DNA from: Sandarakinorhabdus oryzae
GTDB taxonomy: Bacteria > Pseudomonadota > Alphaproteobacteria > Sphingomonadales > Sphingomonadaceae
NCBI RefSeq assembly: GCF_009733735.1
Contig: NZ_WNJP01000008.1
Span: 1-39,057 of the forward strand
Direction: 5' to 3'
DNA: 39,057 bases
Shown piece after piece: positions 8,508 through 16,943 of the stretch (positions within the stretch are counted from its first letter, which is position 1; the number at the start of each line of letters is the position of its first letter). Made by a program: the position numbers and the translations under genes. The notes under the pieces are model-generated. The model was not told the DNA's origin. It saw nothing but the letters and a program-made list of their open reading frames with translations, and made no database searches.

Positions 8508-8598
8508 GGAGCGGTGGCCGAGTGGTCGAAGGCGCACGCCTGGAAAGTGTGTATGGGTCAAAAGCTCATCGAGGGTTCGAATCCCTCCCGCTCCGCCA
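8508..8598 (+). tRNA. tRNA-Ser (anticodon GGA)
   Basis: A 91-nt class II tRNA. The acceptor stem GGAGCGG (8508-8514) pairs with CCGCTCC (8588-8594), followed by discriminator G and an encoded CCA (8596-8598). The anticodon stem CACGC/GTGTG encloses the loop CTGGAAA with anticodon GGA, reading UCC/UCU serine codons. A long variable arm precedes the T arm (GGGTTCGAATCCC), as expected for tRNA-Ser. No integrase or att duplication is visible next to it. Confidence 0.97.
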
Positions 8599-8635
8599 AG
8601 TTTTTCATGTTGTTGAGAGAATTGTGGGATGGCTC

Positions 8636-8662
8636 AAAAAGTCCCTGTGTTTCCGGGACTTT
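8636..8662 (-). terminator. Intrinsic terminator of the REC-EAL gene (possibly bidirectional)
   Basis: AAAGTCCC (8638-8645), a 9-nt loop, GGGACTTT (8655-8662). Read on the minus strand the stem is followed by UUUUU, giving a terminator about 100 bp after the REC-EAL stop. Read on the plus strand it follows the tRNA with a shorter U3. A second hairpin, TTTGCCGT/ACGGCAAA (8690-8709), lies between it and the gene and lacks a U-run. Confidence 0.7.
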
Positions 8663-8763
8663 GCAGACCAGATCCTGCGCTCCCTTGTTTTTGCCGTAGA
8701 GACGGCAAATCGCCCCCCGTATCTCCTCTCGGGCGTTGGCGTGTACGGCAGACCGAACGGGGT

Positions 8764-9993
8764 TTATGCCGTCAGCCTTGGCGGCCGGTAGTTGTCCATC
8801 CATGTGAGCGCCGAACTGGCATCCATCGGGCTGGCGATCGCATAACCTTGCGCGTTATCGCATCCGATGGCGCTCAAATACTTGAGGGTTTCAAGGCTTT
8901 CCACACCTTCGGCCGTGACCGACAGGCCGAGGCGGTGTGACATCAGCACAATGGCTTCAACGATGGCCCGACTGTCGGGCGAAGCCGGCAAGTCCCGCAC
9001 GAACTGGCGGTCAACCTTGAGCTCGGCAAAGGGCAGGCGGGCGAGTTGGGCCAGCGAGGAATAGCCGACCCCGAAATCATCGATCGAGAGCTTGAAGGCC
9101 TTCATGCAGAAGCGGGTGGTGAGGGCGAGACCGGCGATCGGATCGTCCATCGCACTGGCTTCGGTGATCTCCAGCGTGATGCTGGCCGGATCGACACCAT
9201 TGGCCAGGCATTTGGCTTCGATCTCATCGGCAAGCGCGATATTGCTCAGCGAACGGGGCGACAGGTTGATCGCCAGGCACAAGGCCGGCCTGGCCCCGAG
9301 CCCGGCAAACCAGTGCAGAGCTTGATCGAGAATCTGATCGGTCAGCCTGTCCACCAGCGCGTTGGCTTCGATCAGCGGCAGAAACAGATCGGGCGACACC
9401 AGGCCCAGCGTCGGGTGTCGCCAGCGCACCAGCGCCTCGAAACCGGTAAGTTGCCCGCTGACGCAGTGGATCTTGGGCTGATAATGCACCTCGAACTGGC
9501 GGGTCAGCAGGCCGGCTTCCACGTCGACCAGCGTGATATGTCCGGCGTTCGTTCGCCGTGTCGCCGTGGCGCTATCAACTCGCAATCTGGTGAATGCATC
9601 TTGCAGCATCGAGCGCAATGCCCGCGGCGAAAACGGTTTGGGCAGGGTTCCCAGCAGGTCCAGCCCCAGCTCCAGTGCCGTGCGGCCGGCGGCTTCGAGC
9701 ACACGGCTGCCCACGCCGCTGCTCAGGATGATCCCCGCCCGGCAATTGCGGGCGTTGAGGCGGTGCAGCACCTCGATGCCGTCACAATCCGGCATAAGGA
9801 GATCGAGAATGACGACGTCGGCCCCGGCGCTGTTCAGCGCAGTTTCGAAGGCGGCATTGGTCTGCACGGTTTCAACCGCTATCCCGATCTGCTCGGCGAT
9901 ATAGGCGATGATGGCGCCCACATCGGCATCATCGTCGAGCACGAGCAGCCGGCCGCAGGTGGAAGCCGATGGCACGTCAATCGGTTGGATCAC
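8764..9993 (-). CDS. REC-EAL response regulator, predicted c-di-GMP phosphodiesterase
   Basis: This 409-residue protein has a receiver domain (about 14-130; acidic pocket LDDDAD, phospho-acceptor Asp64 in VVILDLLMPD) followed by an EAL domain (about 150-400). The catalytic set looks complete: EAL at 186-188 in TGFEALVRW, Asn in INLSPRS, Glu in LEITEAS, the Asp pair in IDDFGVGYSS, Lys in ELKVDRQFV and Glu in TAEGVES. It should hydrolyse c-di-GMP to pGpG under control of phosphorylation and so favour motility. No cognate kinase gene is fused to it, but the divergent five-PAS hybrid kinase starts about 200 bp away. The start is GTG 9993 with AAAGG a few bases upstream; there is no in-frame ATG nearby. 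Confidence 0.92.
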   Translation of the reverse strand: MIQPIDVPSASTCGRLLVLDDDADVGAIIAYIAEQIGIAVETVQTNAAFETALNSAGADVVILDLLMPDCDGIEVLHRLNARNCRAGIILSSGVGSRVLEAAGRTALELGLDLLGTLPKPFSPRALRSMLQDAFTRLRVDSATATRRTNAGHITLVDVEAGLLTRQFEVHYQPKIHCVSGQLTGFEALVRWRHPTLGLVSPDLFLPLIEANALVDRLTDQILDQALHWFAGLGARPALCLAINLSPRSLSNIALADEIEAKCLANGVDPASITLEITEASAMDDPIAGLALTTRFCMKAFKLSIDDFGVGYSSLAQLARLPFAELKVDRQFVRDLPASPDSRAIVEAIVLMSHRLGLSVTAEGVESLETLKYLSAIGCDNAQGYAIASPMDASSALTWMDNYRPPRLTA

Positions 9994-10120
9994 CGCCGCC
10001 GCCTTTCAAAACGTGAAAAACCTGTAAGCTCGCAAAAAATGACCAGCCCTTGTTAACGACCGCAGCCGCGTGCCGTTAAGCCTGAACATGAACTTCCTGC
10101 CTGACCAATCTGGCCACCGA

Positions 10121-10136
10121 TGGCACGACTTTTGCA
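10121..10136 (+). promoter_or_regulatory. Sigma-54 promoter upstream of the five-PAS hybrid kinase
   Basis: TGGCACG-ACTT-TTGCA matches the RpoN consensus TGGCACG-N4-TTGCW at every position, with the invariant GG and GC correctly spaced. It lies 59 bp upstream of the kinase ATG 10195 and points toward it. Transcription would start near 10147. Such promoters need an AAA+ activator, none of which is encoded in this window. Confidence 0.75.
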
Positions 10137-10194
10137 TAGCTTATCCCCCTGAAAGGGTCCACCATGCCTGCCTGAACACCGGACACGGGACTCA

Positions 10195-13100
10195 ATGGAC
10201 AGACGATCAGGGCAAGCCGGCGGGCCAGCCTTCGTGACAAAGGCCGGGCTCTGGCTGAACCGCGCGGCCTTTCGACCGGCACATGAATGGGCAGTGGGCT
10301 GCGGCGTTGCAGCGCTTGTGATCTTCCTTGTCAACAATTTCACGACGATCAACCACCTGGGCGGGCTGCTGTATCTGCTGGTGGTGTTTGCCGCCGGGTT
10401 CAGCGGCAATGGCCGGCTGATTGTCGCGGCCACGATGGGCAGCATCGCCCTCACGCTGGTCGGTGACTGGATGGTGCGCACCGGATCGCTGGCCAGCTGG
10501 CAGATTGCCAACAGCCTGGCAACGGCGGCCACCTTGCTGTTCAGCGGCATGGTCGTGCTGTTGGCCTGCCGGCAGTACAAGGCACTCTACCGGCGCGAAC
10601 GCCGGATGGAAGCAATGACAGCCGCGCTGCGCGATGCCCAGTATCTGCTGCAGATGGCTGGCAAGCTTGCCCGGATTGGCGGGTGGCAGTTTGATCCCGA
10701 AACCGGCACGCTGGCCCTGACCGATGAGCTCAAGGTCATGATGCGGCTGGACATGGACCGGCAATTGCAGGGTCGGGACATTCTGGAACGCTTCAGCCCC
10801 GATCATGCCGAGCGGCTCATGCATCTGGTCGGCCAGGCGCTGCGCGACGGCGAAAGCTTTGAAACCGATCTGCCGATCACGACGCGCAGTGGCGGCATCG
10901 TCTGGTTGCGGGTGATCGGTGAAGCCGCGATCGACGGTCGCACCGGGCACCGCATCGTGCAGGGTGCGCTCAAGGACATCACCGAGCGCAAGCGGGTCGA
11001 AGATGAAGCCCGCGATCAGCAGGCGCAGTTGCATCTGCTGCAGACAGCGATCGAGCGCGTGGACGACATTGTGCTGATCACCGAGGCCGATCTGGATCAG
11101 CCAGGGCCGCGCATTGTCTATGTCAATGACGCCTTCGAACGCCGCACCGGCTTCTTGCGCGCAGAGGCGATCGGCCAGTCGCCGCGGATCCTGCAGGGGG
11201 CCAAGACCAGCCGCCGGACGCTGGACCATATCCGGCAATGCCTGCAGGCCGGTCAGCCGGTGCGTGCCGAGCTGATCAACTACACAAAGAATGGCGCGGA
11301 ATATTGGGTCGAGCTGAAGATCATGCCGCTGTCCATCGAAGGCGGCGCGGTCACCCATCTGGTCGCCATCGAGCGCGATGTGACGGCGCGCAAGCGGCAG
11401 GAGGAAAATGATCGGCAACAGGCCCAGCTGACCGCGCTGTCTGAACGGCTCGGCAAGATCGGCGGCTGGATCGCCACACCGGCGAACAACCAGATCATCT
11501 GGTCCGATGGCGCGCGTCGGCTGATGAAGTGGGCTGCGGAATCGACGCCCAGCCTCGATCAGACCTTCGAGTTCTACAAGCCGGCCTCGCGCGCGATCGT
11601 GGATGCGGCGTTCCGGGCCTGCGTCACGCAGGCCATCCCGTTCAATATCGAGGTGGAGGGACGGACCAGCGATGGCAGCGACATCTGGGCACGGGTGGCA
11701 GGGACGCCCGAATTTGATGATGACGGCCGGGTGGTGCAGGTGGTCGGCGTGGTGCAGGACATTACCGAAGCCAAGGAAATGCAGCTCGCCCGCGCGGCCC
11801 AGCAGCAGATGCTGGCCGAACGCACCGCCCAGCTGGAAGAAGCACAGCGGATCGGCAGCATCGGCAGCTGGAGCTATGACTTTGCCCTGGATCGTCTGAC
11901 CTGGTCACGACAGACCTACACGATCTTCGGAATCGATCCCGCCGATTTCAGCCATGATTTTGCCGGGCTGCAGGCGATGATCCACCCGGATGACCGGGCG
12001 TTGTTGGACCAGCTGCATGCCACGGCGCGGGGTGATCAGCGCCGCGCGGTCACCCAGTTCCGGGTGATCCAGTCCAATGGCGATGTGCGGCATGTCGAAC
12101 AGATTGCCGAACCCGTTCAGGGGCAGGATGGCAATGTCTATGCCGGAACCGTGCAGGACGTGACCCAGCAGGTGAAGGACGCGCAGGCCTTGCGCGAAAG
12201 CGAGGAGCGCTTCCGGCTGGTCACCGATGTCTCGGCCGACATCATCTGGGACTGGGACGTGCCGAGCGGCACCGTGTGGTGGACCGACCGGGCGCCGGGC
12301 CGTTTCGGTTTCGACCTGCCCCCCAACATCACGATCGACCGCTGGGCGGAAATGATGCACCCGGATGATCGCGGCCCCATGGAACAAAGCCTGATGGCCG
12401 CGATGCAGGCGGGCGATGCCGAATGGTCTGCCACCTACCGTGCGGTGGCGGCCAGCGGCAATTCGATCGACGTCGCCGTGCTGGCCAAGCTGGTGCGGGA
12501 CAATGAAGGGGCTGTGGTACGGGTGGTCGGCAGCATGAATGATGTGACCGAGCAACGCCTGCTGGAGGACAAGCTGCGCAGTGCCAGCAAGCTGGAGGCC
12601 GTCGGCCAGCTCACCGGTGGCATCGCCCATGATTTCAACAATCTGCTCACCGTCATCATGGGCAATGCCGAGCTGCTGGAGGATGAGCTGGAAAGCCAGC
12701 CGCGGCTGCAGGGCCTGGCGCGCATGTCGCGCAGTGCGGCCGAACGCGGCAGCGAATTGACCAGTCGGCTGCTGTCATTTGCCCGACGCCAGCCGCTCGA
12801 TCCTCGGGCCGTGGACATTGCCACGCTGGTGTCTGGCCTGACGCCACTGCTGAAACGGACGATCGGGGCCGACATCGAATTCGCGACGGTCTTTACGGCG
12901 CCATTGAGCCCGGTGCAGGTCGATGCCTCGCAGCTGGAAAATGCCCTGCTCAACCTGTGCATCAATGCGCGCGATGCCATGCCGGATGGTGGTCGCATCC
13001 TCATCGAAGCCCAAAATGTGGTGCTGGACGCGCTGTTCTGCAGCCAGCACGCCGATGTGTTGCCGGGGGAGTATGTGCTGCTGACGGTCACCGACACGGG

Positions 13101-13731
13101 CGTCGGGATGGACAGTGCAACGCTGGACAAGGCGGTTGAGCCCTTCTTCACCACCAAGCCGGCTGGCAAGGGCAGCGGCCTTGGCCTGTCGATGGTCTAT
13201 GGCTTTGCCAAGCAGTCGATGGGGCATATGCGGATCTATTCCGAGCCGGGCCACGGCGCATCGGTGCATCTGTTCCTGCCCCGTGCCGCCGCCGCCGAGC
13301 CCGTCAGCCTGCCGCAGAAAAAGGCGCAGGCCGTCGGCGGCAATGAACGCATATTGGTGGTGGAGGATGATGAACTGGTGCTCGATCACGTGTCCAACCT
13401 GCTCACCCAGCTCGGCTATCAGGCCCAGTGTGTCAGCAATGGGCCGGAGGCGCTGGCTGTACTGAAATCAGGGCAAGAATTTGATCTGCTGTTCACCGAT
13501 GTGATGATGCCGGGCGGCATGAACGGGCGGCAGTTGGCCGATGCGGTGCTGGCCATCCGGCCGCAGATGCAGGTGCTCTATGCATCCGGCTATGCGGAAA
13601 ATGCCATCGTGCACAATGGCCAGCTGGAACTGGGTGTGCATTTCCTGCACAAGCCCTATCGCCGGGAAGAATTGGCGCGGAAAGTGCGTGAAGCGCTGGC
13701 GTCGGCGCCGGCGGCGCGCGTTTCAGGCTGA
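10195..13731 (+). CDS. Membrane-bound hybrid sensor histidine kinase with five PAS domains
   Basis: This 1178-residue protein has four hydrophobic segments within residues about 30-125, resembling a compact 4-TM sensor anchor. Five consecutive PAS/PAC units follow (about 150-265, 275-400, 405-525, 540-660, 665-785), most ending in the usual D[IV]T(E/A) phrase (KDITERKR, RDVTARKR, QDITEAKE, QDVTQQ, NDVTEQ). HisKA has His812 in [11 protein letters not shown]. HATPase_c has LCINARDAMP, VTDTGVGM and [11 protein letters not shown]-terminal receiver has Asp1102 in FDLLFTDVMMPGG. It would autophosphorylate on His812 and pass phosphate to its own receiver, then onward. PAS2 is LOV-like but lacks the photoactive cysteine (GQSPRILQG). 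A sigma-54 promoter precedes it, and its last 9 bp overlap the convergent second hybrid kinase. Confidence 0.93.
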   Translation: MDRRSGQAGGPAFVTKAGLWLNRAAFRPAHEWAVGCGVAALVIFLVNNFTTINHLGGLLYLLVVFAAGFSGNGRLIVAATMGSIALTLVGDWMVRTGSLASWQIANSLATAATLLFSGMVVLLACRQYKALYRRERRMEAMTAALRDAQYLLQMAGKLARIGGWQFDPETGTLALTDELKVMMRLDMDRQLQGRDILERFSPDHAERLMHLVGQALRDGESFETDLPITTRSGGIVWLRVIGEAAIDGRTGHRIVQGALKDITERKRVEDEARDQQAQLHLLQTAIERVDDIVLITEADLDQPGPRIVYVNDAFERRTGFLRAEAIGQSPRILQGAKTSRRTLDHIRQCLQAGQPVRAELINYTKNGAEYWVELKIMPLSIEGGAVTHLVAIERDVTARKRQEENDRQQAQLTALSERLGKIGGWIATPANNQIIWSDGARRLMKWAAESTPSLDQTFEFYKPASRAIVDAAFRACVTQAIPFNIEVEGRTSDGSDIWARVAGTPEFDDDGRVVQVVGVVQDITEAKEMQLARAAQQQMLAERTAQLEEAQRIGSIGSWSYDFALDRLTWSRQTYTIFGIDPADFSHDFAGLQAMIHPDDRALLDQLHATARGDQRRAVTQFRVIQSNGDVRHVEQIAEPVQGQDGNVYAGTVQDVTQQVKDAQALRESEERFRLVTDVSADIIWDWDVPSGTVWWTDRAPGRFGFDLPPNITIDRWAEMMHPDDRGPMEQSLMAAMQAGDAEWSATYRAVAASGNSIDVAVLAKLVRDNEGAVVRVVGSMNDVTEQRLLEDKLRSASKLEAVGQLTGGIAHDFNNLLTVIMGNAELLEDELESQPRLQGLARMSRSAAERGSELTSRLLSFARRQPLDPRAVDIATLVSGLTPLLKRTIGADIEFATVFTAPLSPVQVDASQLENALLNLCINARDAMPDGGRILIEAQNVVLDALFCSQHADVLPGEYVLLTVTDTGVGMDSATLDKAVEPFFTTKPAGKGSGLGLSMVYGFAKQSMGHMRIYSEPGHGASVHLFLPRAAAAEPVSLPQKKAQAVGGNERILVVEDDELVLDHVSNLLTQLGYQAQCVSNGPEALAVLKSGQEFDLLFTDVMMPGGMNGRQLADAVLAIRPQMQVLYASGYAENAIVHNGQLELGVHFLHKPYRREELARKVREALASAPAARVSG

Positions 13732-16560
13732 AACAGCGGGCTCGCGCTGCCGGTCGATTGCCGCTCTCACCATTTTGGCCAGTTCGTCACGGCGATAGGG
13801 CTTCCTGAGCATCGGAAACACCCGTTCGGAAACCCCAGCCGGGCGTTCGGCGCGGTCGGCAAAGCCCGATGTCAGCAGCACCGCCAGGCCGGGCCGCAGC
13901 GCGAGGGCTTCGGCCACCAGCCCATGGCCATTGAGCCCGCCGGGCATGACGATATCGGTGAACAGCAGATCATAATGGCCGCCCTGCCGCACCAGTTCCA
14001 GCGCCTCGACGCCATTGCTGGCACTGGTCACCCGGTATCCCAGCAGTTCAAGCTGGGCCACCACCTGGCCCTGCACCATCGGATCATCCTCCACCACCAA
14101 GAGATGCTCGGCGCCGCGCGGCAAGGCCGTGGCTGCGGTCTTTTCCGGTGTGGGTTTGGCGGCCAGAGCAGCGCGCGGCAGCCACAATTCCACGGTCGTG
14201 CCATGGCCGGGGGAAGAGAGGATCTGCACCGCCCCGTGCGACTGCTTGACGAAACCATAGACCATCGACAGACCAAGACCGCTGCCCTTGCCAACGTCCT
14301 TGGTGGTAAAAAACGGCTCGAAGGCGTGCAGACGGGTGGCTTCGTCCATCCCCTCGCCGGTGTCGCTGACGGCGATCATCACATGAGCGCCGGGCGGCAG
14401 ATCGGGTGGGCGGTTGAACCTTTTGTCGTCCTGGTCAAAATTGCGGGTGGTGATCGTCACCGTGCCGCCCTCCGGCATGGCATCGCGGGCGTTGACCACC
14501 AGGTTGAGCAGCGCGTTTTCCAGCTGGGCCAGATCAACGGTGGCAGGCCACAGGTCGGGCGCGAGCTGCACCATCAATTCATTTGTGGCGCCAAGCGCTT
14601 GGCGCAGGAAATCCTCCATGCCCGCCAACAGCAGGTTGATGTCCACCGTGGCCGGTTCCAGCTGCTGCCGGCGCGAAAAGGCCAGCAGCTGGCGGGCCAG
14701 AACGGCGCCGCGTTCGGCGGCGCGGACGATCATGCCGGCCAACCGGTGCTGGAGCGGGCTTTCGCTCAGCCCCTCTTCCAGCAGTTCGGCATTGCCAAGG
14801 ATGACGGTGAGCAGATTGTTGAAATCATGCGCCACACCGCCGGTAAGCTGGCCAACGGCTTCGAGCCGGTGTGTCTGCCGCAACTGCGCTTCGACGGCAC
14901 GCTGCTGGGTGACATCGGTGACCATCATGCAGACGGCAGGGCCGTCATCCCAATTGAGACAGAACATCCGCGCCTCGATCTCCACCGGCCTGCCATCAGC
15001 GCGCTGGCCTTTGAGCACCATCATCTCTGGCGTGGGTTCATCGGCCAGCAGCGCCTTGATGATGGCGGCCATGCGGATGCGTTGCTCGTCGTCAAAAAAG
15101 CGCTCGAAGTTGGGAAGCGCCACGACATCGGCTTTTCCCGGCAAGCCAAGAATATAGGCCAGAGCATCATTGGCCATCAGGGGCTTCAGATCGCGCAGGA
15201 CCAATATGCCGATCGGCGCTTCGGCAATCAGTGTTTCCATGCTGGAATTGACGGCCTGCAGCGCCTGCTGCTGCCGGATGCGATCCGTGATATCCAGATG
15301 TGTGCCGATCAGCTTGGGCGGCGCGCCATCGATGCTAGGTAGCTGCCTGATGACACCCAATATGGTGCGCTTGATGCCGTCCAGTGACTGGATCGAAAAC
15401 TGACGTTCGGCCCGGCCGCCGTTGGCTATCACGGCATTCATGCCGGCCCGAATTCCAGGCCGATCCGCTTCATCGATCAGCGTGGGCCAGAGCGCCATGG
15501 TTGGCGCGACATCTGCTGGGACCGCATAAATGTCGTGCATCACCTGGTTCCAGGCCAGCGTGCCATCCTCTGCCAGTTCCCAAATGCCCATCCGGGCGGA
15601 ATCAACGGCCAGTGACAGGCGGGCTGCGGTCTCCCGATTCTCTTCCTCGATCCGGCGGCGTTCGGTAACATCAAGGCGCGTGATCACGGCGCCAATGCGA
15701 TCCTGATAGAGAATTGGTGTGGCGATAGCACGGATCCATAGCGGCCGCGGATCGCCTGGTTTGGGAAAGGCATATTCAATCTCGAACTGCGGCTGTTGCC
15801 CGGACAAGACTGACCGGACACCTGCCAACACTGCATTACCGGTTCCCGGCAAGGCCTGCTCCAAATCATGGCAGGAATCCAGATAATTGCCGCCGACCAT
15901 CATCTTGGGATTCAGGCGGCCATGCAAATCCAGAAAGCGATCCCAAAAGCCGTTGACCGCGATGATCACGCCATCATGGTCAATCAGGGCAACCTGCGCC
16001 GGCAATGCCTCCAGGATGGCGTCGCGCGTGGCGAGCAGGGACTGACGTGCGTCAGCCTCCTCCCGCAGTGACCGGTTGGCGGCTTCAAGTTCGATCGATT
16101 TTTCTTCGAGCTTGCGCACCAGCGTGGCGCTGTACTGGTGCAGCAGCAGCGGATTTTCCGCCTGTGCCGCCGCACTGGCCGGCTTGATCCGCTGCTCCAG
16201 CACCGCGCGCACGGCGGCGATCAGCGCTTCGGGCTGGGTGGGTTTCACCTGAAAGGCATCGGCGCCCATCGCGATGGCGAGCTGTTCATCCTCGGGCGCG
16301 GTATAGGTGGCGGTATAGACCATCACCGGCACATCGCGCAGCCGCGCATCGGCCTTCCAGTGGCGCAGCAGCGTATAGCCATCCATCACCGGCATCAGCA
16401 GATCGGTGATGCACAGGATCGGCAGGTGCTGCCGGGCCATCGCCAGCGCTTCGGCGCCATGGCGGGCCGCTTCCACCGTGAAACCATGGCCGGTCAGCAG
16501 GGCCTGCAGCAGATAGAGATTATCCGCCTTGTCATCGACAACAAGGATCGTGCCGGTCAC
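13723..16560 (-). CDS. Hybrid histidine kinase, REC-PAS3-HisKA-HATPase-REC
   Basis: This 945-residue soluble kinase is the last gene of the four-gene phosphorelay operon. It has an N-terminal receiver with Asp53 ([12 protein letters not shown]), a helical linker (about 140-180) and three PAS-type units (about 180-310, 320-440, 445-560). HisKA has His578 in [11 protein letters not shown]. HATPase_c has [21 protein letters not shown] and GKGSGLGLS. The C-terminal receiver has Asp869 ([13 protein letters not shown]). There is no transmembrane segment. Its kinase core is closely similar to that of the divergent five-PAS kinase, suggesting paralogues. The start codon is GTG 16560, overlapping the stop of the receiver gene (GTGA), so translation is coupled. 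The N-terminal receiver could accept phosphate from the upstream kinase, making a multi-step relay; this is inference. Confidence 0.93.
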   Translation of the reverse strand: MTGTILVVDDKADNLYLLQALLTGHGFTVEAARHGAEALAMARQHLPILCITDLLMPVMDGYTLLRHWKADARLRDVPVMVYTATYTAPEDEQLAIAMGADAFQVKPTQPEALIAAVRAVLEQRIKPASAAAQAENPLLLHQYSATLVRKLEEKSIELEAANRSLREEADARQSLLATRDAILEALPAQVALIDHDGVIIAVNGFWDRFLDLHGRLNPKMMVGGNYLDSCHDLEQALPGTGNAVLAGVRSVLSGQQPQFEIEYAFPKPGDPRPLWIRAIATPILYQDRIGAVITRLDVTERRRIEEENRETAARLSLAVDSARMGIWELAEDGTLAWNQVMHDIYAVPADVAPTMALWPTLIDEADRPGIRAGMNAVIANGGRAERQFSIQSLDGIKRTILGVIRQLPSIDGAPPKLIGTHLDITDRIRQQQALQAVNSSMETLIAEAPIGILVLRDLKPLMANDALAYILGLPGKADVVALPNFERFFDDEQRIRMAAIIKALLADEPTPEMMVLKGQRADGRPVEIEARMFCLNWDDGPAVCMMVTDVTQQRAVEAQLRQTHRLEAVGQLTGGVAHDFNNLLTVILGNAELLEEGLSESPLQHRLAGMIVRAAERGAVLARQLLAFSRRQQLEPATVDINLLLAGMEDFLRQALGATNELMVQLAPDLWPATVDLAQLENALLNLVVNARDAMPEGGTVTITTRNFDQDDKRFNRPPDLPPGAHVMIAVSDTGEGMDEATRLHAFEPFFTTKDVGKGSGLGLSMVYGFVKQSHGAVQILSSPGHGTTVELWLPRAALAAKPTPEKTAATALPRGAEHLLVVEDDPMVQGQVVAQLELLGYRVTSASNGVEALELVRQGGHYDLLFTDIVMPGGLNGHGLVAEALALRPGLAVLLTSGFADRAERPAGVSERVFPMLRKPYRRDELAKMVRAAIDRQREPAVSA

Positions 16561-16943
16561 GGTTGGGCCTGGAAGGCTGCGGGGAGGAAGCCGGTGACTT
16601 CGGCCACGAAACTGTCAGGATCGATTGGCTTTTCGATATAGCCGTCGCAGCCGGCCGCCAGCGCCTTGGTGCGGTCGCCGGGCATGGCATAGGAGGTCAC
16701 CGCGACAATCGGCACGCCCTGCAAGGCCTCGATCCGGCGCAGCGCGCGGGCGACGTCATGGCCGTGCATGCCCGGCAGCTGGATGTCCAGCAGCACGATG
16801 TCCGGCGGGTTGGCCACCGCCTGTTCGATGCCGCTGGGGCCATCAAATGCCGGCTCGACCCGGAAGCCGTGCTTTTCGAGCAGGAACGTTGCCAAATAGC
16901 GGTTCTGCTCATTGTCTTCGATCAGCAGCACATGCGGGCTCAT
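16557..16943 (-). CDS. Single-domain response regulator (DivK/CheY-like)
   Basis: This 128-residue protein is a stand-alone receiver. The acidic pocket is IEDNEQN, the phospho-acceptor is Asp53 in IVLLDIQLPGMHG, the switch Thr lies in VAVTSYAMPGDR and the Lys in YIEKPID. The AMPGDR...GCDGYIEKPI arrangement is like DivK of Caulobacter and other essential-type alphaproteobacterial single receivers, but orthology is not shown. It starts at ATG 16943, overlapping the kinase stop (ATGA), and ends overlapping the next kinase start (GTGA). Its Shine-Dalgarno sequence GGAGG (5 nt from ATG) is the end of a run of nine G in the kinase gene. It is likely a phosphate shuttle between the two flanking kinases. 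Confidence 0.92.
   Translation of the reverse strand: MSPHVLLIEDNEQNRYLATFLLEKHGFRVEPAFDGPSGIEQAVANPPDIVLLDIQLPGMHGHDVARALRRIEALQGVPIVAVTSYAMPGDRTKALAAGCDGYIEKPIDPDSFVAEVTGFLPAAFQAQP

Noticed and set aside
8508-8598. tRNA-Ser as an integration site for a genomic island
   Set aside because: No integrase gene, no duplicated tRNA 3' end nearby, and no change of composition across it.
10035-10055. Possible sigma-54 site for the REC-EAL gene on the minus strand
   Set aside because: TGG and TTGC elements are present but the GG-to-GC spacing is one base short of the strict RpoN spacing.
11035-11395. Blue-light LOV photoreceptor
   Set aside because: The essential photoactive cysteine is replaced by proline, so classical LOV photochemistry is not possible.
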